A DNA stretch of 64,000 bases from Rhodocyclales bacterium (GCA_028292505.1 JAQGMF010000001.1:62001-126000), one strand, 5' to 3'. Numbered from the stretch's first letter, positions 17,187-26,902 are shown. A program made the numbers and translations. Notes: generated by a model from the sequence alone, not told the origin.

Positions 17187-18005
17187 CTACCAGCTGAGCG
17201 GATTGACGCAATAGAACTCGCTGAGCTCGCGATACAGCGCCGGGTAGTGCGCCGCCATGACATGTGCTTGCTCGAAGAAAACTTCCGAGGCAACCGCAAA
17301 GAATTCGGCCGGATTGGTGGCACCGTAGTCGCTGAACAGTGAGGGCTGCTGCGCGGCGACCTGTTCCTGCAGGCGCGTGAACTCGGCGTTGAAGACTTGC
17401 GACCAGCGTTTGTAGCCTTTGCGATGCGAGAGATAGGGCGCACCGTTGGCGTGGCCCTTTTCCTGATCGAGCTGATGCGCGAATTCGTGAATCACCACGT
17501 TGCGGCCATCGTCGGCCACCGCCGCGCCATCCACCGCATCGTCCCACGACAGGATGACTTGCCCGTGCGACCACGACTCGCCAGCAAGCACCTGGCGTTG
17601 ATCCTGCAGCACGCCGATGCTGTCGGTGTGCACGCGATCCACGATGAAGGCGCCTGGGTACACGAGGATCTGTCGCAGCTTGCGGTAGTAACCCGCCCTG
17701 CGATTGAGCAGTAGCAAACAGGCTTGCGCCGCGATGGTGACGCGCATCTCGTCCGTGACTTCGAGGCCCGCGCAGCCAACGAAGGATTTCTCCGCGAGAA
17801 AAACTTGCATATGGCGTTTGAGCTGCAGTTGCAGGTCCGCCGGCATGGTGTGCACATAGGGAACACGTCGCCGCATGATTTCGCGCCACTCGGCCGGAAA
17901 GGGGCGACGACGCAGCCGCCCGCGGCGCAGCTCGATGAGCAGGGGCTCGCTGGCAAGCCACAGTACGAGCGCAAAGGCCACGCATGCAAGGATGATCATT
18001 GGCAC
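17187..18005 (-). CDS. mtfA: zinc metallopeptidase MtfA
   Basis: 272 aa, the usual length of MtfA (YeeI). Zinc motif VIHEFAHQLDQEKG near residue 175 gives HExxH, and a third ligand Glu would be in PAEFFAVASEVFFE. E. coli MtfA is an aminopeptidase-like protein that titrates the Mlc glucose repressor; whether that partner exists here is unknown. The N terminus carries a single hydrophobic stretch (MIILACVAFALVLWLASE). The start is GTG at 18005 with AAAGG six bases upstream; ATG at 17999 is an alternative. It diverges from glgX. Confidence 0.88.
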   Translation of the reverse strand: MPMIILACVAFALVLWLASEPLLIELRRGRLRRRPFPAEWREIMRRRVPYVHTMPADLQLQLKRHMQVFLAEKSFVGCAGLEVTDEMRVTIAAQACLLLLNRRAGYYRKLRQILVYPGAFIVDRVHTDSIGVLQDQRQVLAGESWSHGQVILSWDDAVDGAAVADDGRNVVIHEFAHQLDQEKGHANGAPYLSHRKGYKRWSQVFNAEFTRLQEQVAAQQPSLFSDYGATNPAEFFAVASEVFFEQAHVMAAHYPALYRELSEFYCVNPLSW

Positions 18006-18176
18006 AGCAAGCCTTTCCGCACGGCTGGTTGAAGCTCATAGATGGCATCCCGCGTTCGCTTTTCAATGGGCAAAAGATCGGCTGCGGCGACCTCCGTGAG
18101 TTTCGGCACGAAGAGTGCGAGACAGCCAAAGCTGCCCTGTAACTCTAGGCAAAAGCTGCAATTCCATCGCTACAAA

Positions 18177-18193
18177 CATGTAAGACCTACATG
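18177..18193. promoter_or_regulatory. palindrome in the glgX leader
   Basis: CATGTA-AGACC-TACATG lies 25 bases before the glgX start, between divergent mtfA and glgX. Six-base arms and position suit an operator. Confidence 0.35.
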
Positions 18194-18217
18194 CTTGACC
18201 CATAAAAGGGCTTTAAT

Positions 18218-20413
18218 ATGCCATCGACATACAAGATTTCAGAGGGAAATCCGTTTCCACTTGGTGCAACGTGGGACGGTGAGGGAGTGAATTTCGCGCT
18301 GTTCTCGGCCAATGCCACGGCCGTCGATCTGTGCCTGTTCGACTTCGACGGCACGCGCGAACTCGAACGCATCCGCTTGCCGGAATACACGGACGAGGTT
18401 TGGCACGTCTACGTCAGGGGCCTGCCTGCCGGCACCGTCTATGGTTATCGCGTGCACGGCCCATATGAGCCGGACGCAGGGCATCGCTTCAATCCCAACA
18501 AACTGCTCATGGACCCGTACGCCAAGGAGCATGTCGGCGAGCTGACCTGGGGCCCTGAGCTATTCGGCTACGAACTGGGCCATGCGGATGGCGACCTGTC
18601 CTTCGATGAACGCGACAGCGCGGCGCTGGTGCCCAAGTGCCGCGTCGTGGATACATCATTCACGTGGGCGATGGACAACAAGATCCGCGTGCCCTGGGAT
18701 CGCACCATCTTCTATGAGGCGCATGTGCGCGGCTTCACCAAGCTGCACCCGGCCATTCCCGAACACGAGCGCGGCACCTTTGCGGGCATGGCCAATCACG
18801 AGGTGATCAACTACATCAAGTCACTTGGCATAACCTCTGTCGAGCTCATGCCGATCCAGACTTTTCTCAATGACAGTTACCTGCTCGAAAAAGGCCTCAC
18901 CAACTACTGGGGTTACAACACGATCGGCTTCTTCGCGGCGGACCCGCGCTACTTCGCCAAGCCTGATATTCGCGAATTCAAGCGCATGGTCGACAGCTAT
19001 CACGCACATGGTCTCGGCGTGATTCTCGACGTGGTCTACAACCACACACCGGAAGGCAACGAGTTGGGACCTACCTTGTCTTTCAAGGGGATCGACAATG
19101 CCTCCTACTATCGCCTGCTGCCCGACGATAAGCGCTTTTACATCAACGACACCGGCACCGGCAATACCATCAACATGTCCAGCCCGCGTGTGCTGCAGAT
19201 GGTCATGGACAGCTTGCGTTACTGGGTCACCGAGATGAAGGTCGACGGCTTCCGCTTCGATCTGGCGACGATCCTGGCGCGCGAAGATCATGGCTTCGAT
19301 GAGGGCGGTGGCTTTCTCGATAGCTGTCGGCAAGACCCCGTACTGGCCAGCGTCAAGCTCATCGCCGAACCCTGGGATTGTGGCCCGGGCGGCTATCAGG
19401 TGGGCGGTTTCCCACCGGGCTGGGCCGAGTGGAACGATCGCTTCCGCGACACCGTGCGCGCGTTCTGGAAAGGTGACGAAGGCCTGGCACCGGAACTGGT
19501 GACGCGCCTTACCGCATCGAGCGACCGCTTCAACAAGCGCGGCCGCCGGCCGTGGTCCAGCGTCAACTTCATCACTGCGCACGATGGCTTCACGCTCAAT
19601 GACATGGTCACGTACAACGACAAGCACAACGAGGCCAACGGCGAAGACAATCGCGATGGGCACAGCGACAACCGCACCTGGAATTTCGGTGTCGAGGGCC
19701 CGACGGATGACAACGACATCATCGAGCAGCGCGAGCGTCAGAAACGCAATTTCCTCGCCACGCTGCTGCTTTCGCAGGGTACGCCGATGCTGCTGGCCGG
19801 CGATGAATTCGGCCGCAGCCAGCAAGGCAACAACAACGCCTATTGCCAGGATAATGAAATCAGCTGGGTGAACTGGAAGGACGTCGATGACAACGGCAAG
19901 GCCCTTGCCGAATTCGTACGCAAACTGCTCTACCTGCGCCAGGCTTTACCCGTGTTGCGTCGCGGACGCTTCCTCAGCGGCGAATACAACGAAGCGCTGG
20001 GGGTGCATGAAATGCGCTGGCTCTCGCCCGCTGGCGATGACCTGACCCAGGAGCACTGGGATGACACGAACATGCGTTGCTTCGGTATGGTGCTGGACGG
20101 GCGCGCGCAGGTCAGCGGTATCCGCAAGACCGGCTCGGATGCGACTCTGCTGATGGTCTTCAATGCCTACCACGATGTCGTCGACTTCACCTTGCCAGAT
20201 ATTCCCGGCGACACGGTGTGGATCAATCTCATCGACACCAATCAACCAGCGCGCAATGAATTGCCGCAGTTCGTGACCGGCGATGTCTACCAGGTTACCG
20301 GGCGATCATTCCTGCTGTTCGCATTGCGGGCGAAGGGCGCGACGGCGCGCGTGTACCGCGACCTGGCTGAACTTTTGACGAGCGATGGCGAGGAAGTCGA
20401 GTTGCCGCAGTGA
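18218..20413 (+). CDS. glgX: glycogen debranching enzyme GlgX
   Basis: 731 aa, a GH13 isoamylase-type debranching enzyme that hydrolyses alpha-1,6 branches of phosphorylase-limit glycogen. Domain order: carbohydrate-binding module ([20 protein letters not shown]), then the catalytic barrel with [10 protein letters not shown] near residue 272, [10 protein letters not shown] near 345 (nucleophile Asp), the acid Glu in LIAEPWD near 388 and TAHDGFTL near 450. A C-terminal beta domain follows. No other glycogen genes are in the window, so it stands alone here. A GGG-containing ribosome site lies eight bases upstream. Confidence 0.93.
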   Translation: MPSTYKISEGNPFPLGATWDGEGVNFALFSANATAVDLCLFDFDGTRELERIRLPEYTDEVWHVYVRGLPAGTVYGYRVHGPYEPDAGHRFNPNKLLMDPYAKEHVGELTWGPELFGYELGHADGDLSFDERDSAALVPKCRVVDTSFTWAMDNKIRVPWDRTIFYEAHVRGFTKLHPAIPEHERGTFAGMANHEVINYIKSLGITSVELMPIQTFLNDSYLLEKGLTNYWGYNTIGFFAADPRYFAKPDIREFKRMVDSYHAHGLGVILDVVYNHTPEGNELGPTLSFKGIDNASYYRLLPDDKRFYINDTGTGNTINMSSPRVLQMVMDSLRYWVTEMKVDGFRFDLATILAREDHGFDEGGGFLDSCRQDPVLASVKLIAEPWDCGPGGYQVGGFPPGWAEWNDRFRDTVRAFWKGDEGLAPELVTRLTASSDRFNKRGRRPWSSVNFITAHDGFTLNDMVTYNDKHNEANGEDNRDGHSDNRTWNFGVEGPTDDNDIIEQRERQKRNFLATLLLSQGTPMLLAGDEFGRSQQGNNNAYCQDNEISWVNWKDVDDNGKALAEFVRKLLYLRQALPVLRRGRFLSGEYNEALGVHEMRWLSPAGDDLTQEHWDDTNMRCFGMVLDGRAQVSGIRKTGSDATLLMVFNAYHDVVDFTLPDIPGDTVWINLIDTNQPARNELPQFVTGDVYQVTGRSFLLFALRAKGATARVYRDLAELLTSDGEEVELPQ

Positions 20414-20417
20414 AAAT

Positions 20418-20491
20418 CGTAGGGCGGAGTGCCAACTCCGCCGTTACAGCATCACCACGTGCATACGGCGGAGTTGGCACTCCGCCCTACG
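20418..20491. repeat. paired REP-like palindromes between convergent genes
   Basis: Arms 20418-20443 and 20466-20491 are perfect 26-base reverse complements; each arm is itself a hairpin GGCGGAGT-GCCA-ACTCCGCC. It has the same frame as the pair at 4349 but different internal bases that covary, so the stem is conserved rather than the sequence. It fills the gap between the glgX and puuE ends. Confidence 0.8.
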
Positions 20492-20493
20492 GG

Positions 20494-21411
20494 TTACGCA
20501 GGAAAATTCTCGCGCCAATGCCGTGCGATATCGACGCGGCGACACACCCACACCTGCTCGTGCGCTTCGATGTGATCGAGGAATTTCTGTAACGCCTTGA
20601 AACGCCCCGGTCGGCCCAACAGCCGGCAATGCATGCCGACGCTGAGCATCTTCGGCGCTTCGTCGCCCTCGGCGTAGAGCACGTCGAATGCATCGCGCAT
20701 ATACGTAAAGAAGTCGTCGCCCTGGCTGAAGCCCTGCGGCAGCGAAAATCGCATGTCATTGGTGTCCAGCGTGTAGGGCACGATGAGCTGCTGCACGCTG
20801 CTGCCATCGCTCTTCTGCACGGCCATCCAGAACGGCAGGTCGTCGCCGTAGTAATCGCTGTCGTAGAGGAAGCCGCCGTAGTCGGCCACAAGACGCCGCG
20901 TGTTGGGGCTGTCACGGCCCGTGTACCAGCCCAGCGCGCGCTCGCCGGTGAGCTGTTCAATGATCCCCATGCCGATGCGCATGTGCTCGCGCTCAGTCGC
21001 TTCGTCCATGTTCTGATAGTGAATCCAGCGCCAGCCGTGGCAGGCGATCTCATGCCCGAGTTCCTTGAAGGCGGCGGTGAGTTCGGGATGGCGTTCGAGC
21101 GCCATCGACACGCCGAAGACCGTCAGCGGCAGGCCGCGCTTCTCGAATTCGCGCAGGATGCGCCACACACCGACGCGCGAGCCATATTCGTAAATCGACT
21201 CCATCGACAGGTGTCGGTCCGGGTAACTCGCCGGATTGAACAGTTCGGAGAGAAACTGCTCCGAACCGCCATCGCCATGCAGCACACTGTTTTCGCCACC
21301 TTCCTCGTAGTTGAGGACGAATTGCACCGCGATGCGCGCCTGGCCGGGCCAGTTTGCGTGAGGGGGATTGCGGCCGTAGCCGACAAGGTCGCGAGGGTAG
21401 TTGTTTGGCAT
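20494..21411 (-). CDS. puuE: allantoinase PuuE (polysaccharide-deacetylase fold)
   Basis: 305 aa. The PuuE signature is visible: NYPRDLVGYG at the start, VQFVLNYEEGGENS near residue 28, EIACHGWRWIHYQ near 125 and DSDYYGDDLPFW near 178. The enzyme hydrolyses S-allantoin to allantoate in the cytoplasm without the metal centre of classical allantoinase. The start at 21411 is the first Met that gives the family N terminus; the longer frame reads through palindromic DNA. It is followed on the same strand, across repeats, by urate-oxidation genes puuD and uraH. Confidence 0.92.
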   Translation of the reverse strand: MPNNYPRDLVGYGRNPPHANWPGQARIAVQFVLNYEEGGENSVLHGDGGSEQFLSELFNPASYPDRHLSMESIYEYGSRVGVWRILREFEKRGLPLTVFGVSMALERHPELTAAFKELGHEIACHGWRWIHYQNMDEATEREHMRIGMGIIEQLTGERALGWYTGRDSPNTRRLVADYGGFLYDSDYYGDDLPFWMAVQKSDGSSVQQLIVPYTLDTNDMRFSLPQGFSQGDDFFTYMRDAFDVLYAEGDEAPKMLSVGMHCRLLGRPGRFKALQKFLDHIEAHEQVWVCRRVDIARHWRENFPA

Positions 21412-21501
21412 AGTTGTTTGCTTTAATATTGCTCGAAGCGTAGCGGAATCAGGGAAGGGTGTCTTGTTGCGGTGCTTTGAGATTTCACGGTGATTGACGC
21501 G

Positions 21502-21624
21502 TTCCCCTCTCCCGGCCCTGACGGGCCACCCTCTCCCTAATGAGAGGGGACGGCAGCGTTCGGTGCCAGCAGTCCCTCCCCCGCGGGGGGGGGAGGGTGG
21601 CCCGGCAGGGCCGGGAGAGGGGAA
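21502..21624. repeat. large imperfect inverted repeat
   Basis: Left arm 21502-21537 and right arm about 21589-21624 are nearly perfect reverse complements of ~36 bases, each with an inner hairpin (CGGCCCTGACGGGCC and CCCGGCAGGGCCGGG). The middle includes a short second hairpin around CCCCCGCGGGGG. It lies between puuE and puuD. It is a REP/BIME-like intergenic palindrome and would form a strong hairpin if transcribed. Confidence 0.75.
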
Positions 21625-21668
21625 AGGGTGGATCAACGAAACACACAAATTTTGGCCAATCGAACCCC

Positions 21669-22856
21669 TTACTTCGCCCCCGCCAAATACCACGCTCCAA
21701 TCTTCGCCCGTTCCTCATCCGTCATCTGCGTCATGTTTCCCAATGGCATATTCTTCAATTGCACCGAGCGTTCATAGACGCGTTGCGCATACTGCTTGAC
21801 GCGCTCCGGCGTGTCCAGCTTCACGCCGGCCTGCGCGACGGGCAGGATGGTGGTGTGATCCGAATGGCAGGCGGCGCAGCGTGCCTGGGTGATGGACGCC
21901 ACTTCCTGCAGTGTCGGTGCCGCATGCGCCGCGTCGGCCTCGGCATGTCTCGGCGCGATCCACATCAGCACGGCGAGGATGATCGCCATGCCCGCAATCG
22001 GGAATTCCCAGCGCACGATGCCGAAATGGCGCAGATTGAAAAAATGCCGGATCAATACCGAACCGAGCATGATCAGCACCAGCACCAGCCATGCATACGG
22101 ATGTGTGTAGGTGCTGGCGTAGTGGTTGCTGATCATCGCGAATATGACGGGCAGCGTGAGGTAGTTGTTGTGATAGCTGCGTTGCTTGGCTTTCTTGCCG
22201 AGCGCCGTGTCCGGTACGTCGCCGCGCTTCATTGCCGCAATCTGCTTGCGCTGGTTCGGCAGGATGATGAAGAACACGTTGCCGCTCATCGTGGTCCCTA
22301 TCATCGCGCCCACGTGAATGAAGGCCGCGCGGCCTGCCAGGAGATGGCACAGGACGTAAGCGACCAGGGCGACCCAGGTGACGTAGGCGATGGCGAAGAC
22401 GAGCTGGCTGCGCTCGATCAACAGTTTTGCCAGCGTGTCGTACACGATCCAGCCCACGATCAATGTGGTGATGCCGGTGCCGATGGCATTGGTGGGCGAG
22501 AGCGGCATGACACTCGGGTCGATCATATAGGTCGACGCCTGGAAGTAGTACAACACCGAGATCAGCAGGAAGCCAGTGATCCACGTCGAGAAGGAGGGCC
22601 AGTAGAAGAGATGCAGGTCATCGGGTAGATGCTTCGGCGCGCCTGCATACTTCTGCGGATTGTAGAAGCCGCCGCCGTGCATGGCCCACAGTTCGCCGCC
22701 AACGCCGTCTTCGATCAGTTTGGGATCGGTGGGCGGTTTGAGACTATTGTCGAGCCAGACGAAATAGAAGGATGCACCGATCCAGGCGATGCCGACGATG
22801 ACGTGCAACCAGCGCAGTAACATGCTAATGGCATCGATCACATAAGAAATATCCAT
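21669..22856 (-). CDS. puuD: membrane urate hydroxylase PuuD with C-terminal cytochrome c domain
   Basis: 395 aa. The N-terminal DUF989-type membrane domain has about eight helices and typical segments LRWLHVIVGIAWIGASFYFVW and HGGGFYNPQKYAGAP. The C-terminal soluble cytochrome c domain has the haem site CAACHSD near residue 330 and an axial Met candidate in NMPLGNMTQM. PuuD oxidises urate to 5-hydroxyisourate and passes electrons to the respiratory chain. Ribosome site AAGAGA precedes the start. Confidence 0.93.
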   Translation of the reverse strand: MDISYVIDAISMLLRWLHVIVGIAWIGASFYFVWLDNSLKPPTDPKLIEDGVGGELWAMHGGGFYNPQKYAGAPKHLPDDLHLFYWPSFSTWITGFLLISVLYYFQASTYMIDPSVMPLSPTNAIGTGITTLIVGWIVYDTLAKLLIERSQLVFAIAYVTWVALVAYVLCHLLAGRAAFIHVGAMIGTTMSGNVFFIILPNQRKQIAAMKRGDVPDTALGKKAKQRSYHNNYLTLPVIFAMISNHYASTYTHPYAWLVLVLIMLGSVLIRHFFNLRHFGIVRWEFPIAGMAIILAVLMWIAPRHAEADAAHAAPTLQEVASITQARCAACHSDHTTILPVAQAGVKLDTPERVKQYAQRVYERSVQLKNMPLGNMTQMTDEERAKIGAWYLAGAK

Positions 22857-22904
22857 GGTCTCTTGAGCCGCGGATCAAGCTACTGCACGGGCCAATCTTG
22901 AGTC

Positions 22905-22995
22905 TCCCCGAAGTGGAGTACTGAGCCGCTGTACTCACGTACAGGTCCGCTCCTCGATTCAACCTTGGCCCGCTCGCTACGCTTGCTCCACGACT
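22905..22995. repeat. GTAC-type intergenic repeat, copy 1
   Basis: Contains CTGTACTCACGTACAG (a GTAC hairpin), then TCCGCTCCTCG and CCGCTCGCTACG. The same three blocks in the same order occur at 41325-41400. It lies in the 184-base gap between uraH and puuD. Confidence 0.5.
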
Positions 22996-23040
22996 TCTCC
23001 CGTTTGTTTGATGGCGCTGCGCGCCCGAAAGCAATCTCGG

Positions 23041-23388
23041 TTAGCTTCCCCTGTACGTGCTGTACGCCCACGGCGAAACCAGCAAGGGCACGTGGTAGTG
23101 CGCCGTGACATCGGCAATGCCGAACTCCAGTGTCACCACGTCGAGAAAAGGTGGCTGTGGCAGCTCGATGCCGCGTGCGCGAAAGTAGGCGGCGACTTCG
23201 AAACGCATGGCATACGTGCCGGGTGTGAACGCGTCGCCTTGCAATAGCGGCGCATCGTAGCGGCCGTCGGCATTCGTCACGCCGCGCAACAAGGGTTGGC
23301 TCTCGCCCGCGCGAAACAGCGCGAAGCCCATGCCTGCAGCGGGGCAACCATGTGCTGTGTCGAGTACGTGCGTTGTCAGTTGTCCCAT
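23041..23388 (-). CDS. uraH: 5-hydroxyisourate hydrolase
   Basis: 115 aa, the normal size of this transthyretin-like enzyme. The N terminus [17 protein letters not shown] and the C terminus ending YSTYRGS (YRGS tetrad) are diagnostic, with catalytic His and Arg residues in THVLD and in [10 protein letters not shown]. It converts 5-hydroxyisourate from PuuD into OHCU, the substrate of UraD. Confidence 0.93.
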   Translation of the reverse strand: MGQLTTHVLDTAHGCPAAGMGFALFRAGESQPLLRGVTNADGRYDAPLLQGDAFTPGTYAMRFEVAAYFRARGIELPQPPFLDVVTLEFGIADVTAHYHVPLLVSPWAYSTYRGS

Positions 23389-23491
23389 GCTTTTTGTTTG
23401 CCCGTTGCGCGCCGCGTGCGAGTTGTTGTGTCTGGCTCGATTATAGGGAGCTTTGCAATCGAGCCGGTGAATAGAGCCTATGTGGCGGTGG

Positions 23492-24223
23492 TCATATTCG
23501 CACGGACAGGCTGCGTGCGAGTGCGGGCGAAATGCCGCTGTAGGCGACGCCGTCCGGCCCGGGCGGCTGGTGGCGCGTATCGATTGCCGCGCCTAATGCC
23601 CGCGCTGCGGCGCTCACGCTGTCGATCACCGGCAGACCGAGTTGTGCGGCGAGGATGTCGCCGATGCCGGCCAGCGCAGCACCGCCGAGAATAATGACGT
23701 CGGGATTACTGACGCTGACGGCTTCTTCGCACGCTAGACCGAGTAGCCTGATTGCGGCATCGCGGTCCGATGCGAGTTCAGCGCCCGACTCCTGCAGGAT
23801 GTGCGTGTGGGCGAGTTGGGCCTCAAGCCCGGCCGCTTGCGCGCGCCGTTTCAGGATAGGCGCCCAGCGTGGCCCGCCCGTCACGATCGTGAAACGACCG
23901 TAGCCTGCGGCTTCGCGCATGGCGGCTTCGGCGAGGCCGACCACTGGCATCGGGGCTATTTCGCGCAGCGCTTCGAGACCGGGGTCACCAAAGCAGCCGA
24001 TAAGCACGACGTCATATTTATCATCTTGTGCCTGCGCCAAGGCATCTAGCGTGGCATGCGCTGCAATGGCGTAGGCAGTTTCGGAAGCAATGTATTGCGC
24101 GCCAAAAGTCGCCGTGACGGCGTGCAACTGCCATGTCGCGCCGAGTATGTCAGCGACATGTTCGGTCAGCATCGTGGTGACCGAAGTCGAAGTATTGGGG
24201 TTGAGGATCAGCGCACGTGGCAT
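23492..24223 (-). CDS. Asp/Glu/hydantoin racemase family protein, probable allantoin racemase
   Basis: 243 aa. It begins [17 protein letters not shown], contains the first catalytic Cys in [16 protein letters not shown] near residue 76, and ends with [14 protein letters not shown]. The second catalytic Cys is replaced or displaced: the usual region reads [12 protein letters not shown], with Gly-Gly-Ala where Gly-Cys-Ala is normal. In this context HpxA-type allantoin racemisation is the natural reading; a hydantoin racemase is the alternative. Loss of one of the two Cys would make ordinary two-base racemisation doubtful, so activity should not be assumed. Confidence 0.75.
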   Translation of the reverse strand: MPRALILNPNTSTSVTTMLTEHVADILGATWQLHAVTATFGAQYIASETAYAIAAHATLDALAQAQDDKYDVVLIGCFGDPGLEALREIAPMPVVGLAEAAMREAAGYGRFTIVTGGPRWAPILKRRAQAAGLEAQLAHTHILQESGAELASDRDAAIRLLGLACEEAVSVSNPDVIILGGAALAGIGDILAAQLGLPVIDSVSAAARALGAAIDTRHQPPGPDGVAYSGISPALARSLSVRI

Positions 24224-24268
24224 GCTGACTTAGTGTAGTGCTCTGTAAATCATGGAATCCTCACATAT

Positions 24269-24339
24269 CGTCATCCCGGCGAAGGCCGGGATCCAGTACC
24301 CACGCGTGCAACTGGATTCCGGCCTTCGCCGGAATGACG
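24269..24339. repeat. paired palindromes, GTCATCCCGGC type
   Basis: Arms 24269-24297 and 24311-24339 are reverse complements at 27 of 29 positions; each arm has the hairpin CCGGCGAAGGCCGG. It is the same family as 10406-10499 with a different stem. It lies between the GntR gene and the racemase gene, both on the minus strand, so here it is not between convergent ends. Confidence 0.75.
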
Positions 24340-24386
24340 GAGAGCTGCTGGCGTGGCTCCGTCAATTCAGAGCACGACACTAACCA

Positions 24387-25091
24387 CTAGCCCATCGAAA
24401 AGATTTCTTCGATGTCGCCGCTGTCCGACTCGTCGGGTACGAAACGTATGGCACGTTCGAGCTGGCTCAGATGCCGCTTCATGAGCCGCTTTGCACCCAC
24501 CGTGTCGCGCGCAATCATTGCATCGAGCAGCGCGCGGTGATCATCGCAGCCACAGCCTGTGGCGTGCTGCACGTTGTCATAGGTCATGAGGATCAGCGAG
24601 GTGCGCGAGACAAGTTCACGCAGCATTTTTTCGAGCGTGCGGTTTGCCGCGCGCTCGGCGATCAGCAAATGAAAGTCACCGGACAGGCGTATCACTACGC
24701 GTCGCCTATCGTTGCGCCGCGCAGCTTCCTCTTCCGCAATGATGCGCGACAGCGCTGAAAAGTCGCGCGTCTGCGCTACGGAGATAAAGGCTTCGACGAC
24801 GGTCGGCTCGATCAACAGGCGCGCGCCGAATACTTCGTGCGCTTCTTCCGGTGTCGGGCAGGCCACCGAGGCGCCGCGATTGGGTGTGAGCACGACGAGT
24901 TGCTCGGATGCCAGACGCACGAGCACCTGGCGGATACGTGTACGCGATACGCCGAAAGCGCGGCCGAGTTTTTCTTCAACGAGCTTGGTGCCGGGTGCAA
25001 GGCGGTGATCGAGTACCGCATCGACGATGCGCTCGTAGATGTCGCCATCGGTCAGCGACTCGGTCAGCTTTTCGGCAGGGGCCGCGCTCAT
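24387..25091 (-). CDS. GntR family regulator, FCD (FadR-like) effector domain
   Basis: 234 aa. The helix-turn-helix is at residues ~20-75 (LVEEKLGRAFGVSRTRIRQVLVRLASEQLV), followed by an all-helical FCD domain with metal-ligand candidates in the segments GDFHLLIAE and CDDHRALLDAM. Start 25091 removes a short unlikely leader and places the gene 10 bases after the permease stop, making it the last gene of the ABC operon. It probably controls this transporter and the purine genes; a candidate site lies at 30751. Confidence 0.85.
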   Translation of the reverse strand: MSAAPAEKLTESLTDGDIYERIVDAVLDHRLAPGTKLVEEKLGRAFGVSRTRIRQVLVRLASEQLVVLTPNRGASVACPTPEEAHEVFGARLLIEPTVVEAFISVAQTRDFSALSRIIAEEEAARRNDRRRVVIRLSGDFHLLIAERAANRTLEKMLRELVSRTSLILMTYDNVQHATGCGCDDHRALLDAMIARDTVGAKRLMKRHLSQLERAIRFVPDESDSGDIEEIFSMG

Positions 25092-25101
25092 ACCGCAATG
25101 C

Positions 25102-25986
25102 TCATCTGCTGCTCTTGCCGCGAGCACGACGGCGCGCAAAAGCCATGATGCTGATGGTGATGCCGACGACGATGAAGGAAATCACCGTGGTCAGTGTGCC
25201 GAGCGCGTAGATGACGGGCGTGGTGACGGTGGTCGTCAGCCCCTGCAATTCGAGCGGCAGCGTGTTGAGATCGCCAATGGCCTGCGAGGAGCGCGCGATT
25301 TCGTCCCACGACAAGGTGAAACCGAACATGCCGACGCCGACCACCGAGGGCGCGATCAGTGGGAAAACCACATGACGAAAGCTCTGCCACGGCGTGGCGC
25401 CGAGATCGAGTGCAGCTTCTTCGTAAGCGGAGTTGAATCGGTTGAACACGGCGAACATGACCAGCAATCCGAAAGGCAGCGTCCAGGTAAGTTGGGCGCC
25501 AAGTGCTGAAGTATATAGCCCCATGGTGGTCGTGAATGCGTCAGTCATGCCATCCCAGCCGGCCCATACGAAAAAGGCCTTGAGGGCGGTGTCGATCAGG
25601 CGGAAGGATAGGCCAATGCCGAGCGAGACAATGATGGACGGCATGATAAGGCTGGCCACTACGACATAGAACAGTACGTTGCCACCGCGCAGTGTTTTGC
25701 GGAAAGCCAGGCTGGCACTCACCGCAAGCGTCACGGTCAGCACTGTTACGACCGCTCCAAGCTTGAGCGAGCGCACGAAGGCCGAGCCGATGTCGACGAC
25801 GCCAATCCCCTCCATGAGTTTGTAGAACCAGTGCAGCGATACGCCGCGCATCGGGAAGGTCAGGCCACCGTCCGGCCCCTGAAAGCTGAGCACGAAAATA
25901 GTAATCGTCGGCCCATACAGAAACAGCAGAAAGAGGCCAAAGAATGCGGCGAGCGCGTAGAAGCCGAAAGACCTGTTCTCGTGCAT
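25102..25986 (-). CDS. ABC transporter permease, PotC type
   Basis: 294 aa with about six membrane helices and the coupling loop EEAALDLGATPWQSFRHVVFPL near residues 190-212. It is the second permease of a spermidine/putrescine-type importer. Its ATG shares one base with the upstream permease stop (TAATG). Transporters of this class also carry other small nitrogen compounds. Confidence 0.88.
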   Translation of the reverse strand: MHENRSFGFYALAAFFGLFLLFLYGPTITIFVLSFQGPDGGLTFPMRGVSLHWFYKLMEGIGVVDIGSAFVRSLKLGAVVTVLTVTLAVSASLAFRKTLRGGNVLFYVVVASLIMPSIIVSLGIGLSFRLIDTALKAFFVWAGWDGMTDAFTTTMGLYTSALGAQLTWTLPFGLLVMFAVFNRFNSAYEEAALDLGATPWQSFRHVVFPLIAPSVVGVGMFGFTLSWDEIARSSQAIGDLNTLPLELQGLTTTVTTPVIYALGTLTTVISFIVVGITISIMAFARRRARGKSSR

Positions 25987-26900
25987 TAGAGTTCTTTCCG
26001 AATATCGACAAGACGCGTCAGCGCCCAGATGATCATGAGTACCATCGCGAGCAGGATGACGGCATTGGCCGCCGCCAGCGGGAATTGCAGATAGCTCGTC
26101 TGCACCTGGATGATCTTGCCCACCGAAGCAATCTGTTGACCGCCCATGACGCCGATGGTGACGAAGTCGCCCATGACGATGGTGATGACGAAAATGGAAC
26201 CGATGATGATGCCGGTGCGCGACAGCGGCACGATGACATTCCACAGCGTCTGCCACGGCGTGGCGCCGGCATCGAGCGCTGCTTCGAGCAGGGCGCGGTC
26301 GATGCGCATCATCGAGTTGAAGATCGGCACGATCATGAAAATCGTGAACAGGTGGATGAAAGCCAGCACCACCGAAAAAGAAGAAAACAGCAACCATTCC
26401 TGCGGCTGCGAAACCAGTCGCAAACTGATCAGCATGTCATTGACGAGCCCGTTGCGACCGAGCAGCGGTATCCACGAAATCATGCGAATGACATTCGAGG
26501 TCCAGAATGGAATCGTGCACAACAGGAACAGCACTGTCTGCATGGCAACGGTACGCACGTGGAAGGCCAGGAAGTAAGCCACGGTGAAGCCGATGCCGAG
26601 CGTGAAGATCCAGGCGAGGAAGCAGAATTTCAGCGTCGACACATACGTCTTGAGCGTCACGCACAGATCGCCGAACTGACCGCATCCTTCAAAAATTGCG
26701 ATGTAGTTCTTCGGCGTGAAAGCCGGGATCAATTCATATTCCGTCGCGTCCCAGAAGCTGACCGCGAGGATCAGCACCAGGGGCACGATGAAAAACAAGA
26801 GAAACACCAGCCCCAACGGCGCCGCCTGGAGCCAGGCAGCAGGTCCCGCACGCCGGGCTGCAGGTGCGGAAGTTTTGGCCGTTGGGGTGGTTGCACTCAT
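25986..26900 (-). CDS. ABC transporter permease, PotB type
   Basis: 304 aa. A proline- and alanine-rich cytoplasmic N terminus is followed by six or so helices, starting LGLVFLLFFIVPLVLILAVSFWD. The coupling motif is LLEAALDAGATPWQTLWNVIVPL near residues 205-228. It lies two bases after the porin stop and is coupled to the next permease. Confidence 0.88.
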   Translation of the reverse strand: MSATTPTAKTSAPAARRAGPAAWLQAAPLGLVFLLFFIVPLVLILAVSFWDATEYELIPAFTPKNYIAIFEGCGQFGDLCVTLKTYVSTLKFCFLAWIFTLGIGFTVAYFLAFHVRTVAMQTVLFLLCTIPFWTSNVIRMISWIPLLGRNGLVNDMLISLRLVSQPQEWLLFSSFSVVLAFIHLFTIFMIVPIFNSMMRIDRALLEAALDAGATPWQTLWNVIVPLSRTGIIIGSIFVITIVMGDFVTIGVMGGQQIASVGKIIQVQTSYLQFPLAAANAVILLAMVLMIIWALTRLVDIRKEL

Positions 26901-26902
26901 GA

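Noticed and set aside
18821-19825. 334-codon open frame on the minus strand
   Set aside because: Antisense to glgX and rich in Val/Ala/Arg with no domain.
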